From Rutpela maculata (lineage: Eukaryota > Arthropoda > Insecta > Coleoptera > Cerambycidae), in the NCBI GenBank assembly GCA_936432065.2, contig OW386286.2:23867179-23931178 (forward strand): DNA of 64,000 nt, read 5' to 3'. The notes under the pieces were generated by a model, which did not search any database, was not told where the DNA came from, and saw only the letters and a list, made by a program, of their open reading frames with translations. Positions 57,246-64,000 of the stretch are shown here, one piece after another. Every line of letters starts with the position of its first letter. Position 1 is the stretch's first letter. A program made the position numbers and the translations under genes.

Positions 57246-57440
57246 TGTAGTAACAGTAAAAAAAAAAAAATTAAACTTGTTTTTTTCAAACATGCTTAGA
57301 ATATCATGAAACATGTAAATTTTAAGTTTGATCGAAAAATACATTTCTGTCTGTTGGTCTGTCGGCCGGTCTGCCTGTAACTTTTTTGTGCGCACAATTA
57401 CTCTAGAACGGTTTATGATATTGACTTGGAATTTGGTACC
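57246..57440 (+). repeat. ten-copy repeat family, copy H (fragment)
   Basis: Holds the CATGCTTAGAATATCATGAA, GTCTGTCGGCCGGTCTGCC and GGTTTATGATATTGACTTGG landmarks only; breaks off after GGTACCC. Confidence 0.8.
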
Positions 57441-57498
57441 CGTAAATAACGGTCAAAACAAATTATGGAATTTGCGAAGCTCGTAAATTTGCACCCCA

Positions 57499-57747
57499 AT
57501 GGATCTACTGTTAAGACTTTTTGCTCCTAGTGTAGATAGCTTCAGCTCTGTACCTATCATTAGTGTATTTTTTGGAACAATAAGGTTGCCGCCACATTCA
57601 CCAGATTTGAATTCGATTGAATTTTTAATGTGGAGTTTCTACGAAGAGACAGTATATGCGTACGAATGTCAAAGCGAGATAGAATTACGTCAAAAATACT
57701 TGACGCCAAAAATACAATTCGTCGAACTACAAAAAGAAATTTCTTAA
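57499..57747 (+). pseudogene. mariner-like transposase C-terminal fragment
   Basis: The frame contains RLPPHSPDLNSIEFLMWSFY and EETVYAYECQSEIELRQK. The PPHSPDLN..(D/E)F..W.F block is the usual surroundings of the last catalytic acid in mariner-like transposases (here E in SIEF), followed by the VYA..xxxxEELRQ pattern. Only about 80 codons remain. Confidence 0.65.
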
Positions 57748-57907
57748 GAAAGTGCAGAACATTCACTCATAGTGAAGGTAGACATTTTGAAAATCTGTTG
57801 TGAATAATATTTTTCTTCACTTTTGTAAACAACTCGTGCAATGTTATTTCTTTCCTAATCAAGTAAAAAAGTCATAATTTATTACCTTTTTCACATTAAT
57901 GTTATAT

Positions 57908-58584
57908 TACTTCCACATCCCGTATAGTAACGACAAAATTTAAAAATTCATTGTTCAGAGTGTCTTAGAATGTCATGAAACGTCGAGATGTTAACTTTGA
58001 GCAAAAAAATCTGTCTGTCTGTCTCTAACTTTTTGTGCGCACGATTACTCTGGAACCGTTTAAGATAGTGACTTAAAATTTTGTACACGTATTATTTTAA
58101 CGAAATCTGGAACTGGATTATATTTTCATCTTATTCCGTTGAAGAGTTGGGAGGTAAATTGGAGTAAATGGGGGCAAATAGGTAAATCAAGCAGGTAAGA
58201 GTCCATAAAAATTGGTAATTAGTATATGCAAGAGAAGCTAATGTCTCAAAAAAATGTTTGGCATTAGACACCCCCCATTACTACCACCACCTCATTATAA
58301 AAGGGGGTGAAAAACTAAATTTGTGATTTAGTGTGTGTGTAAGAACCAAGGGCCTCAAAATATTTTTTTTTTACTTCATCCATCCCCACTACCACCCCCC
58401 TATTACTACCCCCACCCCACTACCGATGTGGGATATCGTTTTATGGGTTTTTGGAGTAGACGATTTCAAATATTATATTATTAAAGTTCCATAAACAATT
58501 AATTCCACATACAATTTTTTTCGTTGTGAGAAACTTGGGTAGCAAATCTGGATGTGGTAGTAGTAATTCCTTAGGTAGCGTTTT
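57908..58584 (+). repeat. ten-copy repeat family, copy I (full length, about 677 bp)
   Basis: From TACTTCCACATCCCGTATAG (terminal hairpin partly deleted) to CTGGATGTGGTAGTAGTAAT and TTAGGTAGCG. The central block is rich in CCACCCCCC. Confidence 0.9.
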
Positions 58585-59688
58585 ATATCCTATGTAGTAT
58601 TCATAGATCCTTTATGTTTATCAATTTTAATCAGAAACATAGTAAGGTAGTTTTTGAAAGAGAAGGCATTTTTTTCTGTAGTATGTTTTTTTTATTTGCA
58701 GGTGATGACGAGAAATAAAAATGTTGCACAAAATTTGGGAAGAAAAATTCGACCCCGTATGTAATAGTCAATATTATCACTCTTGGTGTTCTCTAGGTTC
58801 GCTTTAAACTTATTTCAATGGAATACCCTGTATATAATAAGAAAACAACCCTCCGTGTATTAAAGTATGTCGAAAAATATATAGCTCAAATCAGACACAA
58901 GCGGGCTGCAAACGTTAGTTTTGTTGTCCGCCCAACATTGCCATGAATACAGAGATGAAGTATACCAAATCCTATAAAAAGATTTCCTTTGATTACAGCC
59001 ACGTCCACCGCGTGACCGTAAAACAAAATCAGCAAATCATTTGATGTGGTTTTTATCACAGAGATTTCATTCCTCATGTAACTAAAGCTTGACAGCTCAC
59101 ATTTCCAGCTTCAAAAGACGTAAAACTGGATGACATGCACACTATAAAGTTTACTTACGACTCTCGCTCGCTACTATTACCCCCAGTAAACACCAACACT
59201 AGATGGCTTGTTGTTGAAACGGAATTCGTGGATTTTGCAAACCAGTTTAATAATAATAGATAAATTTGTAAAGAAACTGTATTAAATAAAATAATAAATT
59301 AAATAAATGTTGGAATTAATGTACAGGGTGATTTACCACAACATACGGAAAATAAAATGGTATACTGGTCTATAGAGTGATTCGAGATAATTTAGAATAT
59401 TTCCTTGCATTAAAACACAAAGGTACGCTACTGATATTGTCTATGGTCAGTGCATATAAAGTAATGAACTACTCACCTGCGAGAAAGAAAAGAGAGAACC
59501 AAAAGGCTATTATTCACAAAACTGTAGTTATTCACACTTCATTATTAGCCATGATTTTTGCAAAGGCAACTACGTTAAAGTTGAAGAAAAATTATATTGA
59601 AAGTTATTTTTTATTTTTAAATAAATTCAATAAAATAGAAAAATAAATAGCATAGATTAGAAATGGATATCAATAAATTCAGAAATTT
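58585..59688. other. no gene recognised
   Basis: A T-rich acceptor-like TTTTATTTGCAG at about 58691-58702 is followed by 21 open codons, but the phase does not suit the exon at 51632-51720. Confidence 0.4.
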
Positions 59689-60090
59689 GGGGTAAATAGG
59701 TAAATCAAGCAGGTGAGAGTCCATAAAATCGGTATTTAGTTTATACAAGAGAAGCTAAGGTCTCAAAAACATTTTTGGCATTAGCCACACCCGTTACCAC
59801 CCCCACCCCATTATTAAAGGGGATGAAAAAATTGTGATTTGGTGTATGTACAAGAACCAGAAACCCCAAAATATTTTTTTACTTCATCCACCCCCACTTC
59901 CACCCCCCTATCACCACCTCCACCCCACTACCGATGTGGGGTATCGTTTTATGGGTCATTGGGGTTGAGGATTCCAAATATTATATTATTAAAGTTCCAT
60001 AAACAATTATTTCCACATACAAAATTTTTCGTTGTGAGTGACTCGGATAGAAAATCTGGATGTGGTGATTCCTTGGGCAGCGGTTTTTTT
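59689..60090 (+). repeat. ten-copy repeat family, copy J (5'-truncated)
   Basis: From GGGGTAAATAGGTAAATCAA to TGGTGATTCCTTGGGCAGCG and a T-run. Confidence 0.85.
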
Positions 60091-61263
60091 GTATTCCAAA
60101 GCACTCTAGACGAATCTTTTAAAATGCTTAAAAAAACTGAACATCGACTCAAAAATTCGCGAAAAAGGAGAAAAACATTAAACAGAGGAGTGGATAAAAA
60201 AGAAAAGAGGATAAATGAAGAAATAATGGAAGAAAATGAGTATAGAAGAAAAAGATTAAAAGGTGATGGAAGTGGAGGAGAAAAATGAAAATAGAAAGAG
60301 AAAGGCAAAAAATGGAAAGAAAAAAAATGAGACGTAGAAAAAGAGAAAAGGAGATGAAGTGAACATGTAACTTTTATTGGCAGGAAAAGTAGGCCAATTC
60401 CTGCCCGATCTGGAAGCCTGCCAATAATAATAGAGTAATATATAATTTTGTTACTTATTTAATTAACTTTAATTTTATTATAGTTATAAACACATATTTT
60501 CAACTACTAATACCAACACGTTAAATTTTACACAAAACTTAAATAACACTTTTATTTCTTTCCTCCTTGTATCGGATAGACATACAGCTCAAACTCAGAA
60601 ATGAAATGCAAAAATTTAGAAAAGAAAAATTAGGCAATAAGAAATTTGCTACTCCGCTTTTTGCTTTATAAATCATTAAATCCCCTTTAGAAAAAATTAA
60701 ACACGCATATGTCGATTTCACCTTTATATAAATGGCCCTCCGAAAAGCTTATTTGAAGCCACAACATAGCATTATGACGGTATAAGCAGTAAAATAACAC
60801 AATAACATGGCTAATAAATACCATCAGCCGAAGGATAAATGGCATTAAAGTCCTTATAGGCAGAAGAATGGAATCTCTTAGAATGCTACTTTAGATTATA
60901 AATAGCGGAGTTTTTCAAGTATTTTGAGACTAAAATTAGGATCAAAGCTTTGAAGTCATTTACAAATGGTGCTATTTATCAGTGGATGCAGACTTTTACT
61001 TTTTTCTCTTTGCTCGCAATGAGTGCTTACTCGACAGATACACAATTTGAAAGGAGGAAAACTCGTTTTCTGCTGACAATTATTAACATGCTTTATCGCC
61101 TTTCATCGCGTGCCATAAAGCATACATGGCAGCTTGCTTGAAAAATATGATTACGGGACGACTACCTCGATAGAGTAAATGAGAGACTTGTAAATTGCTT
61201 TATTTATGTGAGAACTTTACACATTTTTTTTAATTTCTAACATGCGGATTAACGATAATAACT
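60091..61263. other. no gene; purine-rich tract 60120-60370 and small hairpin
   Basis: 60120-60370 is A/G-rich and explains the lysine/glutamate-rich frame there. TATTGGCAGG near 60376 pairs with CCTGCCAATA near 60418. Confidence 0.5.
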
Positions 61264-61265
61264 TG

Positions 61266-61307
<42 letters not shown>

Positions 61308-61330
61308 CTAATAATAATAAATAATAATAA
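61264..61330 (+). repeat. (TAA)n microsatellite, target of the R4-clade element
   Basis: About 20 TAA/AAT units with a few CTAAT interruptions. It ends exactly where the GC-rich 5' end of the retrotransposon begins. Confidence 0.95.
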
Positions 61331-61530
61331 GGGGGTGCAAAACCGAACCGGCAGCCCTAGCGCACCCGGGAGGGGAAAGCGCTTTCCCCTCTGGTGTCGG
61401 TCGTGGGCTTGTTGGGCTAACCACCCACAAGCCCGATCCTCCGGTTCCAATTGGCCGAAGACAGGGCCCCCACGATCGACCCCGTGCGGATAGGGGTCAA
61501 GGGCAAGGTGGTGGGGCCCAACAGGGAAGG
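61331..61530 (+). ncRNA. 5' untranslated region of the R4-clade element; possible HDV-like ribozyme
   Basis: GC-rich leader. Possible pairings: P1 GGGTGC (61333-61338) with GCACCC (61362-61367); P2 ACCGAACC (61342-61349) with GGTGTCGGT (61393-61401, one bulge); P4 perfect hairpin GAGGGGAAAG/CTTTCCCCTC (61370-61391). The order P1-P2-P1'-P4-P2' is that of HDV-like ribozymes, known at the 5' ends of R2 and related elements. P3 is weak and a catalytic C in J4/2 is doubtful, so this is a candidate only. Confidence 0.35.
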
Positions 61531-64000
61531 ATGCCCATTGATGACGACCGCTATAACCAAGGACGCTTTGAGTGGACAGATGAACTGAGAGATGACCTGA
61601 TGCACTGTTATGAAAGCAGTGAACCCGGCCGAAGGGGGTACATGGCGCGAATGTATGCTCTGTGGTGTGAAAACCACCCAGAACATGACGCCTTCACACC
61701 TCAGAACCTACGTGATTATGTATCCCACCTTCGTGCTAGAGGCTATGTCAGAGCCGCTCCTCAGCCAGTGAATGAGGTGGCCGAACAGCCACCGAACGAA
61801 CCGGTTGAGGAAGCGGTTCCCATCGTTCCACCAACACCAGAGGGTCTCAGTACCAGACGGGGGTTGCACAACATAAAACCCCCCGGGCCACAAGATCTGG
61901 CCAGAGTGGATGCAGAACTTCGTGCAGCGCTACCAGAAGAGGCTGACATCTGGCACATAAATTGTGCCGTGTATGCTGCCGCTCAACGCTTGTCTCAAGT
62001 GGAGAGGCGAAATACTACCTCTCCACAAGAAAGAGCGGGACGGCGCATACAGAAGATGGAAGCCAAGATCCGGTCGGCGAGGCAACACGCATCCCGTATC
62101 CAATGTGTGATGGACTATATGGCAGCCAATAGGCCTTTCACGCCTAAAGTGCGGCGAGTAGCTGCCAACTTAAGACGCGTCCATCACACACTTAATGGGG
62201 CAGTGCTGCAAACCACCAAACAGCACTGCCTCGACAGGATACGGATGCTAGTGTCTTGTAAGAAGTCACTAGTGAGGCGGGCGAGGGGGCTAGCGGAAAA
62301 TCAACTTTTCCGCAAAAAGCCCTCGCGCCTTTTCGAACCGCCTCAGCGTGTTGCTGAAAATCCGCCGACTGCAGATCAGGTGGAAAACTTCTGGAAAACG
62401 TTGTACGAACAGAAGCTTCCACTCAACAGAGACTCTCCAGCCCTGGCACACTTTGAAACCTTTAGCCAAAGGTTTCGCCAACCACACGAGGTGTGCCAAC
62501 CAATAACCCCAGAAGAGGTTCGAAGAGCTCTTGAGGGCTCTAAGAACTTTGCTGCTCCAGGTCCCGACGGGATAAATAACTTTTGGTGGAAAAAGTTATC
62601 GAGTACCCACCACCATTTGGCCAGAATTTTTAATGCCTGGCTAAATGGGGAGCAGCAAATTCCCTCTTGGGTTGTTGAGGGGCGGACAGTGCTGATCCCC
62701 AAGAACGGAGATTTGTCTAATCCAAAGAACTACCGCCCGATAACCTGTTTAAAACGCATGTTACAAAGTGTTTACACGCATTTTGTACATGCGGGTGCTC
62801 CACGCAGTTGAACCGGTTTACGAACGGATACATGAGCAACGAGGGTCGAAGAGAGGTGTCGCTGGCTGCAAGGAGAACCTGCTGATTGACAGATGTGTCA
62901 CGCAGGACTCCGTGCAGTATAAGCGGAACCTCTCCATGGCCTGGATCGACTACCGCAAGGCATTTGACATGACATCTCATGAGCTTATTTTACACTTGCT
63001 CCAATGTCTTGCGGTACCCGGTCCCGTAGTGAGATGTATTGAAGAACTGATGCCGCTCTGGAGGACTCGCTTTACTATAACATCCGGTAACGATAGAGTC
63101 CAGACGGAGCCGGTATCGTTCAGAAGGGGTGTATTTCAGGGAGACTCCCTCAGCCCCCTTCTGTTTTGCATCTCACTACTGCCATTATCCGTTTCGCTCC
63201 GGAAAACCCGTGGATACAACTGCGGTACCCCCGGCGATAGGAGGCATAAGGTCACCCATTTGTTTTATATGGATGACCTTAAACTTTATGCCTCCGGAGA
63301 AAGGGACCTACACCAGTCCCTTAGGGTGGTACAGGAGTACACGCAGGCTGTCGGTATGGAGTTCGGGTTGGACAAATGTGCACTGGTCCATCTCAAGAGA
63401 GGACGATGCGGGGACTACGGAGAGGATGCGCAGCTCGTAGACGGAAGCATCTTACATCATCTAGATGCCGGAGAGTCGTACACTTACTTGGGTGTCGAGC
63501 AACGCTCCACCCAAGAAGTGAGTGTAGTGAAAAACGCTCTCCGCGGCAAGTATCAGCACCGACTCCGACAGATTTGGTCTTCAGAACTGTCGGGGAAGAA
63601 CAAGGTGGCTGCTACCAACATGCTTGTCGTTCCGATCCTTCTCCACTCCTTTGGAGTGGTGAAATGGAACCGAGAGGAGTTGCGTCAACTCGATGTAGGA
63701 ACCCGCAAGAAGATGCATATCAATAGGAGTTTGCATCCTAAATCGTCCGTTCCACGGTTATACCTCCCACGACATCGGGGAGGCCGTTGACTCTTAAGTT
63801 TGGAGAGTCTCCATAACAGGATGGTTCTGGATGGAGCCTGTAAGATTATCAGGAGTTCGGATCCCCTCCTCTGCATGGTCCGAGACCATGAAAATGCAGG
63901 GGTAGGAGCGTTTTTGTTTAAGGCAGCACAGAGAGCAGCCGATGAACTTGGTCTCTCCTTCGACGTCGAGCGGGTAAATCGCGACTCTGTCACCGAGTTG
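61531..64000 (+). pseudogene. R4/Dong-like reverse transcriptase polyprotein, two lesions, partial
   Basis: ATG 61531. Residues about 11-75 (FEWTDELRDDLMHCYESSEP, RRGYMARMYALWCE) resemble the Myb/SANT-like N-terminus of R4-type proteins. The RT begins near residue 340 with GPDGINNFWWKKL, VEGRTVLIPKNGDLSNPKNY and RPITCLKRM. A one-base frame shift near 62755-62762 ends this frame at 62811; the protein resumes as YKVFTRILYMRVLHAVEPVY, WIDYRKAFDMTSHELIL, FQGDSLSPLLF, LFYMDDLKLYASGERDL (catalytic MDD at 63269-63277) and LYLPRHRGGR. A TGA at 63788-63790 stands where a Gly codon is expected; beyond it the same frame is open to 64000 (LLSLESLHNRMVLDGACKII). Two lesions in an otherwise clear frame point to a recent copy. 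Confidence 0.85.

Larger units (their letters stand above)
61331..64000 (+). mobile_element. R4/Dong-clade non-LTR retrotransposon, 3' end beyond the window
   Basis: Begins at the edge of a TAA tract, the known target of Dong, and carries a single long coding region with a Myb-like N-terminus and an RT of the YMDDLKLY type. The restriction-like endonuclease expected at the C-terminus would lie past 64000. Base composition is clearly richer in GC than the neighbours, fitting a recent arrival. Confidence 0.85.

Noticed and set aside
58691..58766. Second exon for the gene starting at 51632
   Set aside because: Joining in phase 2 gives an immediate stop codon (TGA).
59839..60288. 149-codon lysine/glutamate-rich frame
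   Set aside because: Its first part is repeat copy J and the rest is a purine-rich tract; composition alone explains the open frame.

Overview
This is a 64 kb stretch of AT-rich eukaryotic DNA, most likely from an arthropod and probably an insect. The signs are spliced exons with GT..AG introns, non-LTR retrotransposons of the R4/Dong, LOA/I-like and CR1-like kinds, a Ty3/gypsy-type LTR element, hAT and Tc1/mariner relatives, foldback elements, tRNA-type SINEs and many palindromic MITEs. I cannot name the species or order. No bacterial gene, rRNA, real tRNA gene or CRISPR array is visible. It reads as an intergenic or intronic transposon graveyard with repeated nesting. The one good host-gene candidate is a first coding exon at 51632-51720, with a GC-rich leader upstream and a consensus splice donor after it.

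Layout. 1-9.0 kb: a 136-bp tandem array, then two inverted-repeat units carrying broken pieces of one multicopy gene family (minus strand). The family has a zinc-binding N-terminus, a PIN/FEN-like nuclease-type core, a CXC-like cysteine cluster and a separate acidic last exon. 9.0-12.8 kb: a tandem array, another acidic last exon, and a GAGAC-rich element with a MITE inside. 12.9-17.6 kb: a CR1-like retrotransposon (minus strand) split by a LOA/I-like retrotransposon and by copy A of a ten-copy repeat family. 18.3-22.0 kb: a large foldback element. 22.0-25.4 kb: reverse-transcriptase relics, a dimeric tRNA-type SINE and two more copies of the ten-copy family. 25.4-32.2 kb: an element with 300-bp inverted arms; one arm holds a young LTR retrotransposon (27865-31973) with an intact 927-codon frame that lacks reverse transcriptase, RNase H and the integrase core. 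32.9-39.0 kb: another RT relic, a palindromic element and a Tc1/mariner-like transposon. 39.9-44.4 kb: a hAT-like unit containing a foldback and a second hAT-type element with a perfect 8-bp target duplication, itself holding three MITEs. 44.4-61 kb: more family copies, hairpins, a CR1-like relic (plus strand), the host exon and small transposase fragments. 61.3-64.0 kb: a Dong/R4-clade retrotransposon sitting exactly at the edge of a (TAA)n tract and running off the end.

The genes do not form a pathway; the interest is in transposon structure. The best leads are (1) the nuclease-like gene family, whose pieces lie in inverted-repeat units and whose last exons share intron phase, (2) the internally deleted but open LTR retrotransposon with LTRs that look identical apart from one terminal difference, (3) the R4-clade element with a possible 5' self-cleaving ribozyme fold, and (4) the ten-copy repeat family with hairpin ends. 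All coordinates come from reading by eye; repeat borders may be off by several bases.
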